Part shown: positions 32,171 through 40,668 of the stretch, in pieces
Numbering within the stretch: position 1 is the first letter of the stretch
Layout: each line of letters begins with the position of its first letter
Assembly: GCA_049324875.1 (NCBI GenBank)
Contig: JBMONC010000043.1
Span: forward strand, 28,530 to 92,529
From: JAWLHU01 sp049324875
GTDB lineage: Bacteria; Bacillota; Sulfobacillia; Symbiobacteriales; Symbiobacteriaceae
DNA: 64,000 bases
Direction: 5' to 3'
Translations under genes and position numbers: made by a program
The notes under the pieces: model-generated
The model's database searches: none
Told to the model about the DNA's origin: nothing
What the model saw: the letters and a program-made list of their open reading frames with translations, nothing else

Positions 32171-34103
32171 GGCCGAGGAAGAAGCCGACGACCAGTGGGA
32201 AGAGGCTGGTGCCCATTAGCAGCCAGAAGCGCAGGTGCTCATACTCCTGGGGGATGACGATCCAGCCGAACCAGGCGCCCACCAACATGCTGATCCCATG
32301 GAGGATGGAGAGCAGCAGGGACCAGCCCAGAAGCTTGACCACCATCTGGCCACCCCCGGCGTAGTTCAGCCCGGCCGCCTCCAGGATGACGGCCACCAGC
32401 CGCCCGGTCATCCGCCAGAGCGGCCCCCGGTTCTGCCACAGATGCCGCCAGTTCAGCCCGCTGTCGGACATGGGGGGAAGGACCGGCGGGTCCTCCGCCG
32501 CGTACTCGGGGATCGCCTCCCGCAGCCAGCGGTAGGCATAGTACCGGCCCACCTCGTAGTCGTGCCGGAGGAACTCCTCGGAGAAGAAGCCGCCGAAGTT
32601 GTGCAGATCCTCGCCCCGGAGCATCCGAGGGTCCTCGGGGGTGATCTCGCTGAGCCCAACCCAGGGCTGCGTCAGACCCAGGCTGACCGCCAGGTTGACG
32701 TGGATCTCCTCCAGCGCTTCCTGGTGGGCCCCCGGTGCCTCCGGATCGGCACCCCAGAGGCCGAGATACGCCTCCCGCAGGTCGGTGATCGCCCGAAGGA
32801 TCGACTGGTGAGCCTCCCGGACCCTTCCCGGCGGCAGCCGGTCCACCCACTCCAGGTCCCGCTCGAAGCGGTCGCTGACCAGCCACCGGTAGAAGCGGCG
32901 AACGGCCTGGCCGAAGAGGTCCGGGTTGATCAGCCCGATCGGGGCCTCCCCGTCGGCCAGCGTGGCCCCGGCGCGACGGAGCACCTCCCAGTCGGGGTGG
33001 CGCCGGTCGATGCGGTTCAGCAGCTCGCCGGAGGAGGGCGCCTGCGGCTCCGATGCGATCTGCCACCCCAGCTCCGCCAGGAACCGGAAGAGCCGGACGA
33101 GCTTGGTGTTGCTGTAGGAGACGCGCGGGCGGCCGATGTAGGGGGACGAGGCGAGGGTCCAGAGGTGGACCGACCGGGTGAATAGGTCCCACCAGGTGCG
33201 GCGGCGGCCGGTCCGGATCGCTTCGGGGGTGGATGAGGGCGGTTCCGGCTCGATAAAGAGCACGCACCGGCGGGGATCGTAGACCAGCGCCTCCAGCCCC
33301 GGCTCCCCCCGCCCCCCCGTCACCAGCGCCAGGTCGGCGATGGCTCGCTCGGCGGGCTGGTTGTCGAGGATGCCCCCGTCGGCGTAGAGCATCTTCCGCT
33401 GGATGCCAGGATCGGCTCGGTGCAGCCGCTCCAGGAGCGCATCGTTCTCCCAGATCTCCTCCAGCTGCCCGGGAATCCAGATCCGCTCCGCCCAGGGGAC
33501 GGTCAGCGGGTCGAAGGCGCCGGGAAAGGCGGCGCTGGCCTGGGCGATCCGGCCAACCCGCTGCCAGATGGCAGGCGGGTAGGGGCTCTGATCCAACCGA
33601 TGCGGGTTGGGCGGGGTGAAGCGGAAGGTGACCGCCTCGGTGAACTGCCTCTCCTCGGTCTCACCCGAAAGCAGGGGGAGCCCGTCGATGTTGGTGATGG
33701 TCATGGTCAGGCAGAGGCGCGGCGAGGGATAGGCAGGCTGGAAGTCCCGGTGAACCGGGTCGGCCACCAGGTTCTCTTCCACGATCCGACGCACCGCCCG
33801 GGAGGAGAGGATCCCCCTGTCCAGCATCTTGCGTGCTCGCCGGGCCTCGTCCACCGTCTCATACCCGGTGGCCAGCTCCTGCAGGGTGTACTCGGTCCAC
33901 CGGGGAAGGATCTGCTCAAAGGGCACGCCGCTGACGAGGCACTTCGCAGCCGCCGCCCCAACCAGCGAACCCGCCGAGGCGCCGGCGATCACATCCACCG
34001 TCAACGGAGCGCCGGCCCTCACCGCCCGGAGGAGTTCGTAGACCACCCCGGCCTCGAAGGTGCCCAGGGCCACCGCCCCGGAGAGAACCAGCACCAGCCG
34101 CAT
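32151..34103 (-). CDS. Patatin-like phospholipase with C-terminal membrane helices
   Basis: 650 residues from ATG 34103 (GGAGGGAG upstream). The first 350 residues form a patatin domain: oxyanion segment LVLSGAVALGTFEAGVVYELL split over two turns, nucleophile elbow GASAG with Ser43, and the catalytic Asp in YADGGILDNQPAE. A long middle region of unknown fold follows (residues 350-560). The end has two hydrophobic helices (VVKLLGWSLLLSILHGISML, then FWLLMGTSLFPLVVGFFLG), so the enzyme is probably membrane-anchored and facing the cytoplasm. Acts on lipids; substrate unknown. Confidence 0.85.
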   Translation of the reverse strand: MRLVLVLSGAVALGTFEAGVVYELLRAVRAGAPLTVDVIAGASAGSLVGAAAAKCLVSGVPFEQILPRWTEYTLQELATGYETVDEARRARKMLDRGILSSRAVRRIVEENLVADPVHRDFQPAYPSPRLCLTMTITNIDGLPLLSGETEERQFTEAVTFRFTPPNPHRLDQSPYPPAIWQRVGRIAQASAAFPGAFDPLTVPWAERIWIPGQLEEIWENDALLERLHRADPGIQRKMLYADGGILDNQPAERAIADLALVTGGRGEPGLEALVYDPRRCVLFIEPEPPSSTPEAIRTGRRRTWWDLFTRSVHLWTLASSPYIGRPRVSYSNTKLVRLFRFLAELGWQIASEPQAPSSGELLNRIDRRHPDWEVLRRAGATLADGEAPIGLINPDLFGQAVRRFYRWLVSDRFERDLEWVDRLPPGRVREAHQSILRAITDLREAYLGLWGADPEAPGAHQEALEEIHVNLAVSLGLTQPWVGLSEITPEDPRMLRGEDLHNFGGFFSEEFLRHDYEVGRYYAYRWLREAIPEYAAEDPPVLPPMSDSGLNWRHLWQNRGPLWRMTGRLVAVILEAAGLNYAGGGQMVVKLLGWSLLLSILHGISMLVGAWFGWIVIPQEYEHLRFWLLMGTSLFPLVVGFFLGLTFRRR

Positions 34104-34175
34104 CGGCTCGGCTCCCTCCGTGTGCCGGCCCACCTCCCTTTCCGCCGCGCCGTGCACGTGCATCCACTCCCACGA

Positions 34176-34215
34176 GGGGACCCGCATTCCGCCCGGGGGC
34201 GGGAATGGGGTCCCC
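34176..34215. terminator. Large hairpin between chemoreceptor and patatin genes
   Basis: GGGGACCC-GCATTCCGCC arm pairs with GGCGGGAATG-GGGTCCCC (one internal mismatch) across a short G-rich loop. No T-tract on the minus strand, so it may stabilise or weakly stop the chemoreceptor transcript. Confidence 0.5.
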
Positions 34216-34231
34216 TGTTCTCACTTATCGC

Positions 34232-35428
34232 CTACTGCTTCGAGGGCGCCGCCTCCGCAGCAGGGGTCGGCCTGTTCAGCCAGCCGGCCACCTCCTGGGT
34301 CTCAGCCGCCAATCCCCTGGCGGAGGAGGCGACCTGCTCCCAGATGGAGGCCTGCTCCCGGGTGGTCTCCGCGAGCTCGCTCAGGTTGGTCTTGCCCGCG
34401 ATCTGGGCCATCTGCTGGATCAGGCGGACCGCCTCACCGGTGGAGGCCGCCATCTCCTCCGTGGTGGCAGAGTTCTCCTCGGCCACGGAGGCGATCTCAC
34501 CCATCGCCCGGGTAACCTCCTCGGAGCCGGTCAGCATCTGCTCAGCCGAGCCCAGGATCTCCTGGACCAGCTCCCGGGTCTCCCCGACGATCCGGACCAC
34601 CTGCTGCATCGACTCCCCGGCGGTGGCCGCCAGGGCGGTGCCCTTCCGGACCTCCTCGGTCCCGGCGGCGATCGCCTTCTGCACCTCTTCCATGCCATGC
34701 TGGCTCTTGCCGATCAGGGCAGCGATCTCCTCGGTCGCCTTCTTGGAGCGCTCGGCCAGCTTGCGCACCTCGTCGGCCACGACGGCGAAGCCCCTGCCCG
34801 CCTCCCCGGCCCGGGCCGCCTCGATGGCGGCGTTGAGCGCCAGCAGGTTGGTCTGCTCGGCGATCTCGGTGATCACCTGCACGATGCCGGCAATCTGGTT
34901 GGACTGGTGGCTGAAGTCCTCCACCTTGGCACCGGCTGCAAAGACCGTCTCCTTGATCTTGTCCATGCCCTTGATCACCTGCTCCACCGCCTGGCCGCTC
35001 TCCGTGGCCAGCGCGGCGGCGGAGTTGGCCGCATCGGCCACCCGCTTGGTCGCCCCGGTCACCTTGTGGATCATCCTGGACATGTCCTGCACCGACTGGT
35101 TGGCGCTCCCCACCGAGATCGCCTGGTTCTGGGCGCCCTCGGAGATCTGGTGCGCCGAGTCGGAGAGCTGCTTGAAGACCTCCAGCGCATCGTCCACCAG
35201 CTGCCGCTGCTCGCTGGCGCCCGCCGCCGCCTCGGTGATGCCGGTGGCCAGGTCGTAGCTGACCTGCACCGCGCTGGCGGAGGCGCCCGCCACCTGTCCG
35301 GCCACCGACGCCATCCTGTTCGCCCGCTCCGCGAGATCGGTCCAGCGGGGCTGAGCCTCCTGCGCCCCGTCGGTCGCCCTCCCGACCTCCACCTTCGCCT
35401 TCTTCCGCCACCAGAACGTTCCTGACAC
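34232..35428 (-). CDS. Soluble methyl-accepting chemotaxis protein
   Basis: Cytoplasmic chemoreceptor of 398 residues with no transmembrane segment and no recognisable sensor domain. Almost the whole length is coiled coil of the MCP signalling domain. The hairpin tip is intact: EIAEQTNLLALNAAIEAARA and GEAGRGFAVVADEVRKLAER. Glu/Gln pairs for methylation are present on both arms. The N-terminal 35 residues are basic. AGGAGG touches the ATG at 35437, so the GTG at 35428, nine bases further, is the better start. No other chemotaxis gene is in the window. Confidence 0.9.
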   Translation of the reverse strand: MSGTFWWRKKAKVEVGRATDGAQEAQPRWTDLAERANRMASVAGQVAGASASAVQVSYDLATGITEAAAGASEQRQLVDDALEVFKQLSDSAHQISEGAQNQAISVGSANQSVQDMSRMIHKVTGATKRVADAANSAAALATESGQAVEQVIKGMDKIKETVFAAGAKVEDFSHQSNQIAGIVQVITEIAEQTNLLALNAAIEAARAGEAGRGFAVVADEVRKLAERSKKATEEIAALIGKSQHGMEEVQKAIAAGTEEVRKGTALAATAGESMQQVVRIVGETRELVQEILGSAEQMLTGSEEVTRAMGEIASVAEENSATTEEMAASTGEAVRLIQQMAQIAGKTNLSELAETTREQASIWEQVASSARGLAAETQEVAGWLNRPTPAAEAAPSKQ

Positions 35429-35442
35429 CGAAATCATCCTCC

Positions 35443-35509
35443 TTCGGTAGAAATAACCATTTATACCGAATGCTATTACAATATATACCTTGTAGGTTCA
35501 GCTTGTCAA
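35443..35509 (-). promoter_or_regulatory. Promoter and leader hairpin of the chemoreceptor gene
   Basis: TTGACA at 35509-35504 on the minus strand with TATATA or TATATT 16-18 bases on (35487-35480). In the leader, TTCGGTA and TACCGAA (35464-35470, 35443-35449) are perfect inverted arms; the second ends directly before AGGAGG, so folding could limit ribosome access. Confidence 0.7.
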
Positions 35510-35518
35510 GTCCTGGCA

Positions 35519-35551
35519 GAAAAAAACCCACCCGCTGTTGACGGGTGGGTT
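35519..35551 (-). terminator. Terminator of metY
   Basis: ACCCACCCG/CGGGTGGGT stem (35526-35534, 35542-35550) followed on the minus strand by TTTTTTTCTG. Strong. Confidence 0.92.
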
Positions 35552-35569
35552 CCAGTCGGATCTGTCCGG

Positions 35570-36859
35570 TTATTGCGCAGCCTTGGCCAGCGCCTGCTCG
35601 ATGTCGGCGATGATGTCGTCGACGTGCTCGGTGCCCACCGAGAGGCGGACGAGGCCGGGGGTGACGCCGGTGGCCAGCTGCTCCTCGGCGCTCAGCTGCT
35701 GGTGGGTGGTGGTGTTGGGGTGGATCGCCAGCGACTTGGAGTCGCCCACGTTGGCCAGGTGGGAGAGGAGCTTCAGCGACTCGATGAACCTCCGGCCCGC
35801 CTGGGAGCCGCCCTTCAGCTCGAAGGTGAGGATGGCGCCGGCCCCCTTGGGGAGGTACTTCTTCGCCTTCTGGTACTGGGAGCTGGACTCCAGGCCGGGG
35901 TAGTTGACCCACTCCACCTGCGGGTGCTGCTCCAGGTACCGGGCCACCGCCAGGGCGTTGCTGGAGTGGCGCTCCATGCGGAGGTGAAGCGTCTCCAGCC
36001 CCTGCAGGAAGAGGAAGGCGTTGAAGGGCGAGAGGGCGCCGCCCATGTCCCGCAGCAGCGAGACGCGGGCCCGGAGAATATACGGGGGCAGGCCGGCCCC
36101 GGCCAGGTCCGCGTAACGCAGGCCGTGGTAGGCGGCATCGGGCTCGGTGAAGAGCTCATGCTTCCCCGTGCCCCAGTCGAACTTGTCGCCGTCGACGATC
36201 ACGCCGCCGATGGAGGTGCCGTGACCGCCGATGAACTTGGTGGCGGAGTGGACCACGATATCCGCACCGTGCTCAATCGGCCGGCAGAGGTAGGGTGAGG
36301 CGAAGGTGTTGTCGATGATCAGCGGCAGGCCGTTCTCATGGGCCACCCTGGCCACCGCCTCGATGTCCAGGACGTCGCACTTGGGGTTGCCGATGGTCTC
36401 AGCGTAGAGCGCCTTGGTCCTGGGGGTGATCGCCTTGCGGAAGTTCTCCGGGTCGGAGGGGTCCACAAAGTGGACCTTGATGCCCAGGCGGGGCAGGTTG
36501 TGGGCGAAGAGGGCATAGGTGCCGCCGTAGAGGCTGACGGCGGAGACAATCTCATCGCCGGCCTGCGCCAGGTTCAGGATCGCATACAGCTCCGCGTTCT
36601 GGCCCGAGGCGACAGCCAGCGCCCCCACGCCGCCTTCCAGGGCGGCGATCCGCTTCTCGAAGACGTCGGTGGTCGGGTTCATGATGCGGGTGTAGATGTT
36701 GCCAAACTCCTGCAGGGCGAAGAGCCGGGCAGCATGGTCGGAGTCCTTGAAGACATACGAGGTGGTCATGTAAAGGGGCACAGCGCGCGCACCGGTCGGG
36801 TCGATCTCGTGACCCGCGTGGAGCGCGAGGGTTTCAAGGCGGTACTTCTGCTCGGACAT
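35570..36859 (-). CDS. metY: O-acetylhomoserine sulfhydrylase (aminocarboxypropyltransferase)
   Basis: PLP enzyme of the Cys/Met metabolism family that makes homocysteine from O-acetylhomoserine and sulfide. 429 residues, the usual length of MetY (longer than MetB/MetC). Opening ETLALHAGHEIDPTGARAVP, then TTSYVFKDSDHAARLFALQE, YTRIMNPTTDVFEKRIAALE, and the PLP lysine in HSATKFIGGHGTSIGGVIVD. C-terminal LVRLSVGTEHVDDIIADIEQ. ATG 36859 has GGAG upstream. The MetX-like acyltransferase at 42057-43142 could supply its substrate. Confidence 0.94.
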   Translation of the reverse strand: MSEQKYRLETLALHAGHEIDPTGARAVPLYMTTSYVFKDSDHAARLFALQEFGNIYTRIMNPTTDVFEKRIAALEGGVGALAVASGQNAELYAILNLAQAGDEIVSAVSLYGGTYALFAHNLPRLGIKVHFVDPSDPENFRKAITPRTKALYAETIGNPKCDVLDIEAVARVAHENGLPLIIDNTFASPYLCRPIEHGADIVVHSATKFIGGHGTSIGGVIVDGDKFDWGTGKHELFTEPDAAYHGLRYADLAGAGLPPYILRARVSLLRDMGGALSPFNAFLFLQGLETLHLRMERHSSNALAVARYLEQHPQVEWVNYPGLESSSQYQKAKKYLPKGAGAILTFELKGGSQAGRRFIESLKLLSHLANVGDSKSLAIHPNTTTHQQLSAEEQLATGVTPGLVRLSVGTEHVDDIIADIEQALAKAAQ

Positions 36860-37000
36860 GCTCCCCACTCCTCCACTCTTGGCTTGACCCACATGCTAAC
36901 ACGAAGCGCCAGGGCCAGCAAGCAACTGTCTGCATCGGTGAGAACAGTTGGGGGAATCCCCAGCATCCCGCCAACCGGCGGCAGGGGGAGCAGGTCCTTT

Positions 37001-37078
37001 ATGGAACTAGATATCCAACGATTTATGGAACGGAGGGAATCATTCTATGGGAGATGCCGAGCTGCGCCATGCTTGTGA
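37001..37078 (+). CDS. Possible 25-codon upstream reading frame overlapping the M20 gene start
   Basis: ATG 37001 has GGGGGAG about ten bases upstream and reads 25 codons (MELDIQRFMERRESFYGRCR and five more) into the M20 gene, overlapping its start by 32 bases in another frame. The 10-base direct repeat TTTATGGAAC occurs at 36998-37007 and 37022-37031. Could be a leader peptide or chance; low confidence. Confidence 0.25.
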   Translation: MELDIQRFMERRESFYGRCRAAPCL

Positions 37079-38417
37079 GGCCGAGTTTGGGCGGGCGCTG
37101 GCAGAGCTGCAACGGCTGGTCCGGCAGCCCAGCGTCGCCGCACAGGGGGTGGGCATTCCGGAGACGGTCCGACTGGTGACCGAGCTGGTCGAGGCGGCCG
37201 GGGGAAGCGTCCGGGTGCTGACCGAGGGGGTGCCGGGGAACCCGGTGATCTACGCCGAGTTCGAGGGCGAGAGCGACCGGACGCTCCTCTTCTACAACCA
37301 CTACGATGTGCAGCCGGCCGAGCCGCTGGAGGAGTGGAGCACCGAGCCCTTCGGCGGCGAGGTGAGGGACGGGAAGCTCTTCGGCCGGGGCACCTCGGAC
37401 AACAAGGGCGAGATCGCCGCCCGCCTGGCGGCCCTCCGGGCGGTGAAGGCGGTGCGGGGCGGCCGCCTGCCCTGCCGGGTCAAGTTCCTGATCGAGGGCG
37501 AGGAGGAGATCGGCTCCCCGGCCCTCTACCCGGCGCTGGAGCGCTACCACCCGCTCTTCACCGCCGACGCCTGCATCTGGGAGTTCGGCGGGGTGGACGC
37601 CCAGGGGCGGCCCCAGTTGATGGGCGGCGTGAAGGGGATGGCCTACATGCAGGCCTGGGTTCGGCATGCGGCGGTGGACCTGCACTCGGCCAACGCCGCC
37701 GTCGTGGACAACCCGGCCTGGCGGCTGGTCTGGGCGCTGGCCTCCATCAAGGGGCCGGACGGCCGGGTGCTGGTGCCGGGCTTCTACGAGGGGATCATCC
37801 CCCCGACCGAGGCGCAGCGGGCGGTGGCCCGCCAGATCCCGGTGGATGCCGAGGTGCTGAAGGAGACCTACGGCATCACCCGGCCGCTGCTGACCGAGCA
37901 GTTCGGCCTGGACTACATCGACCAGATGCTCTTCCAGCCGACCTGCACCATCTGCGGGCTGGAATCGGGCTACTACGGCCAGGGCTCCAAGACGGTGCTG
38001 CCAAAGCAGGCGCAGGCGAAGATCGATTGCCGGCTGGTGCCCGGCATGGACCCGCAGGCGGTCTATGAGCACTTCCGGGCCCACCTGGCGGCCGGGGGCT
38101 TCTCCGACGTGGAGCTGACCCTCCTCAACGGCCAGAAGGCCTACTGGACCGACCCGGACCACCCCTTCGTCCGGCTGGTGATCGATACCGCCCGGGAGGC
38201 CTGGGGGGCTGAGCCGGTCTACCACCTCTCCTCCCCTGGCACGGGGCCGATGTACCCCTTCGGCCAGCTGCTGAAGCTGCCCATCGTCTCCACCGGATCG
38301 GGCTACTTCGCCTCCCGCGCCCACGCCCCGGATGAGAACATCCGGCTGGATGACTTCCGCAAGGGGATCCTGCACATGGCGCTGCTGTTGGATCGGTTTG
38401 CCGGGAAGGGGGCATAG
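37047..38417 (+). CDS. M20-family zinc metallopeptidase/dipeptidase
   Basis: 456-residue cytoplasmic hydrolase of the M20/M28 clan. Metal ligands: H in NHYDVQPAEP, bridging D in GTSDNKGE, catalytic and binding Glu pair in IEGEEEIGSPAL, then KIDCRLVPGMDP, and the last His in SRAHAPDENIRLDD. A dimerisation domain lies between. GGAGGG precedes the ATG. First of three tightly packed genes with an SDR and a creatininase-like amidohydrolase, suggesting breakdown of an amide or peptide-like compound. Confidence 0.9.
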   Translation: MGDAELRHACEAEFGRALAELQRLVRQPSVAAQGVGIPETVRLVTELVEAAGGSVRVLTEGVPGNPVIYAEFEGESDRTLLFYNHYDVQPAEPLEEWSTEPFGGEVRDGKLFGRGTSDNKGEIAARLAALRAVKAVRGGRLPCRVKFLIEGEEEIGSPALYPALERYHPLFTADACIWEFGGVDAQGRPQLMGGVKGMAYMQAWVRHAAVDLHSANAAVVDNPAWRLVWALASIKGPDGRVLVPGFYEGIIPPTEAQRAVARQIPVDAEVLKETYGITRPLLTEQFGLDYIDQMLFQPTCTICGLESGYYGQGSKTVLPKQAQAKIDCRLVPGMDPQAVYEHFRAHLAAGGFSDVELTLLNGQKAYWTDPDHPFVRLVIDTAREAWGAEPVYHLSSPGTGPMYPFGQLLKLPIVSTGSGYFASRAHAPDENIRLDDFRKGILHMALLLDRFAGKGA

Positions 38418-38419
38418 CT

Positions 38420-39268
38420 GTGAGCATGGACGGGCTCTTTGGGCAGGCCATCCCCCTGGCGGCGCTCTCCGCCTCCCAGCAGGTGGAGCCGCAGCCGGCC
38501 CGGGGGCCGGGATTCGACCTGAGCGGCCGGGTCGCCGTAGTGACCGGTGTGGGGCACGGCTTCGGCCGGGCCATCTGCGGGGTGCTGGGACAGAGCGGCG
38601 CTACCGTCTACGGCTGCGACCTGGATGAGACCGAGCTGGCCGAGACCGCCCTGCTGACCGGCGCCCGGACCGCCCGGGTCGATGTGACCGATGAGGCGGC
38701 GGTGGCTCGGTTTGTGGGGCAGGTGGTCGCCGACGCGGGGCGGATCGATATCCTGGTCAACAACGCCGGTGGGGTGGCGGGTCAGGTGGGGCGCCCCGTG
38801 GAGGAGGTCTCCACCGCCGACTTCAACCGGGTGCTGGAGGTCAACCTGCACGGCGCCTTCTACTGCATCCGGGCGGCCGCCCCTTATATGAAGGAACGGC
38901 GCTACGGCCGCATCGTCAACATCGCCTCGGGGGCCGGGCGGACCTACTCCCTGACCGGGATTCAGGCCTACACCAGCGCCAAGCACGCCCTCATCGGCCT
39001 GACCCGCCAGGAGGCGGTGGAGCTGGGGCCTTACGGCATCACGGTCAACGCCGTGGCGCCGGGGTTCGTCCTCTCCAACCCGTCCACCCTGCGGCAGTGG
39101 GAGGCGATGGGGCCGGCGGGCCAGCGGGCGCTGATCGAATCCCTCGCCCTGCGCTGCCTGGGCTCCCCGGAGGATGTCGCCAACGCCGTCCTCTTCTTCG
39201 CCTCGGACCTGGCCCGCTGGGTGACCGGACAGGTGCTCAGCGTGGACGGGGGCAGAGCCATCTTCTAA
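38420..39268 (+). CDS. Short-chain dehydrogenase/reductase
   Basis: NAD(P)-dependent oxidoreductase with Rossmann fold; 282 residues from GTG 38420 with GGAAGGGGG upstream. Cofactor motif VTGVGHGFGRA is a variant of TGxxxGxG; NNAGG follows; catalytic Ser in NIASGAG and YxxxK in QAYTSAKHALIG. The Asp after beta-2 (GCDLDE) favours NAD. A 30-residue N-terminal extension precedes the fold. Two bases after the M20 gene. Confidence 0.9.
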   Translation: MSMDGLFGQAIPLAALSASQQVEPQPARGPGFDLSGRVAVVTGVGHGFGRAICGVLGQSGATVYGCDLDETELAETALLTGARTARVDVTDEAAVARFVGQVVADAGRIDILVNNAGGVAGQVGRPVEEVSTADFNRVLEVNLHGAFYCIRAAAPYMKERRYGRIVNIASGAGRTYSLTGIQAYTSAKHALIGLTRQEAVELGPYGITVNAVAPGFVLSNPSTLRQWEAMGPAGQRALIESLALRCLGSPEDVANAVLFFASDLARWVTGQVLSVDGGRAIF

Positions 39269-39282
39269 GGGAGGCACCCGCC

Positions 39283-39987
39283 GTGCGGATTGCGGAGATG
39301 AACTGGATGCAGGTCGAGGAGTACCTGAAGCGGGACGACCGGGTGGTGCTGCCGCTGGGCTCCACTGAGCAGCACGCCTACCTGAGCCTGAGCGTCGACT
39401 CGATCCTGTCGGAACGGGTGGCGGCGGAGGCGGCGGAGCCGCTGGGGATCCCTGTGATGCCCGTGATGGCCTACGGGATCACCCCCTACTTCCGCGCCTT
39501 CCCCGGCACGGTGAGCCTCCGGGTCGAGACCTACCTGAACCTGGTCCGGGATATCCTGGACTCCCTGGCGCAGAGCGGCTTCCGGCGGATCCTGATCGTC
39601 AATGGCCACGGCGGGAACAGCCCGGCCCAGGGCTTTGTCGGGGAGTGGATGGCAGATCACCCCGGGGTCCGGGTCAGGTGGCACAACTGGTGGAACGCCC
39701 CCCGGACCTGGGCGAAGGTGCAGGCGATCGACCCGGTCGCCTCCCACGCCTCCTGGATGGAGAACTTCCCCTGGACCCGGCTGGACGGGATAGAGATGCC
39801 GGCGGAGCAGAAGCCGATGGCCGACCTGGAGCTGCTGCGGCTGCTGGGGCCGGAGGAGGTCCGGGCCTACTTGAAGGACGGGAACTACGGCGGCCTCTAC
39901 CAGCGCCCCGACGCCGAGATGGCGGCGATCTGGCAGGTGGCAGTGGCCGAGACCCGGGCGCTCCTGGAGGGGCCGTGGGGGCTCTGA
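39283..39987 (+). CDS. Creatininase-family amidohydrolase
   Basis: 234 residues from GTG 39283 with AAGGGAGG eight bases upstream. Metal-binding pattern of the creatininase family: LPLGSTEQHAYLSLSVDS (Glu, His, Asp) and VNGHGGNSPA. Family members hydrolyse creatinine, formamides of flavin pathways (MftE-, ArfB-like) or mycofactocin precursor. The substrate here is unknown; the operon with an M20 peptidase and SDR argues for catabolism rather than cofactor synthesis. Confidence 0.88.
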   Translation: MRIAEMNWMQVEEYLKRDDRVVLPLGSTEQHAYLSLSVDSILSERVAAEAAEPLGIPVMPVMAYGITPYFRAFPGTVSLRVETYLNLVRDILDSLAQSGFRRILIVNGHGGNSPAQGFVGEWMADHPGVRVRWHNWWNAPRTWAKVQAIDPVASHASWMENFPWTRLDGIEMPAEQKPMADLELLRLLGPEEVRAYLKDGNYGGLYQRPDAEMAAIWQVAVAETRALLEGPWGL

Positions 39988-39990
39988 ACG

Positions 39991-40030
39991 GTTATAACCA
40001 GGACTGGTAACTGACCAGTCCTGTTATAAC
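39991..40030. repeat. Long inverted repeat between creatininase and HTH genes
   Basis: GTTATAACCAGGACTGGT (39991-40008) and ACCAGTCCTGTTATAAC (40014-40030) are complementary except for one missing G. Both outer ends are themselves palindromic (GTTATAAC). No T-tract, so either a stabilising 3' hairpin or an operator for the HTH gene 65 bases on. A possible promoter, TTTACA-17-TACATT, lies at 40052-40080. Confidence 0.6.
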
Positions 40031-40094
40031 ATCTAGGAATGTCCGCTATACTTTACATTTTGACGAGTTCGGCTTACATTGGGATTAAGGGGGG

Positions 40095-40322
40095 ATGGCG
40101 GTGCCGAGCTACATCTTGCGCAACCGGCTCCGGGTCGCCCGGGCGGAACTGAACATCTCCCAGGAGGAGCTGGCGAGCCTGGCGGGGGTGACCCGGCAGA
40201 CCATCAGCTCCATCGAGAACAACCAGTACATCCCCTCGGCGCAGCTGGCCTTCGTGCTGGCCCGCTGCCTGGGGAAGCCGGTGGAGGAGATCTTCTACCT
40301 GGAGGAGGTGGTCCCATCGTGA
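40095..40322 (+). CDS. Small XRE/HTH regulator, YgzD/YozG type
   Basis: 75-residue protein that is little more than one helix-turn-helix: NRLRVARAELNISQEELASL, then AGVTRQTISSIENNQYIPSA, then LAFVLARCLGKPVEEIFYLE. These tiny regulators usually sit with one or two small membrane proteins, as here. It overlaps the next gene by four bases (GTGA). Confidence 0.9.
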   Translation: MAVPSYILRNRLRVARAELNISQEELASLAGVTRQTISSIENNQYIPSAQLAFVLARCLGKPVEEIFYLEEVVPS

Positions 40323-40642
40323 GCCTGCCGCATGAGGTGGATGAGCGGACGGTCGCCTACCGGCACGAGGCGGGGTACCGGGCCTTCCAGGTGATCCGCT
40401 GGCTGATCATCGCCGACCTGATGCTGGCCGGCATCGGCTGGCGCCCCGCCTGGTGGACCATCCAGACCAGCCGGGGGCAGATCATCCCAATGGAGCTCTA
40501 TCTGATCGCCGGCGTCGGTGCAGTCACCGAGCTCTGGTACCGCTGGCGCCGCCGGATCATCACCAGCGAGGACCACCTCAGCCTCATCGGGCCCGTCTTT
40601 ATCCTCCTGTTCCTCGGTCTTCTCTGGCTCGTCAACCGCTGA
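40319..40642 (+). CDS. Small membrane protein, partner of the HTH regulator (copy 1)
   Basis: 107 residues from GTG 40319, which overlaps the stop of the HTH gene. A cytoplasmic start DERTVAYRHEAGYRAFQVIR precedes TM1 (WLIIADLMLAGIGW), then a loop, TM2 (YLIAGVGAVTELWY) and TM3 (LIGPVFILLFLGLLWLV). The N-terminal DERT..HEA..RAF pattern recurs in the next gene and resembles DUF6773-type proteins found with YozG-like regulators. Function unknown. Confidence 0.75.
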   Translation: MSLPHEVDERTVAYRHEAGYRAFQVIRWLIIADLMLAGIGWRPAWWTIQTSRGQIIPMELYLIAGVGAVTELWYRWRRRIITSEDHLSLIGPVFILLFLGLLWLVNR

Positions 40643-40668
40643 ACCGCTTCTGGAGGAGGGATCCACCC

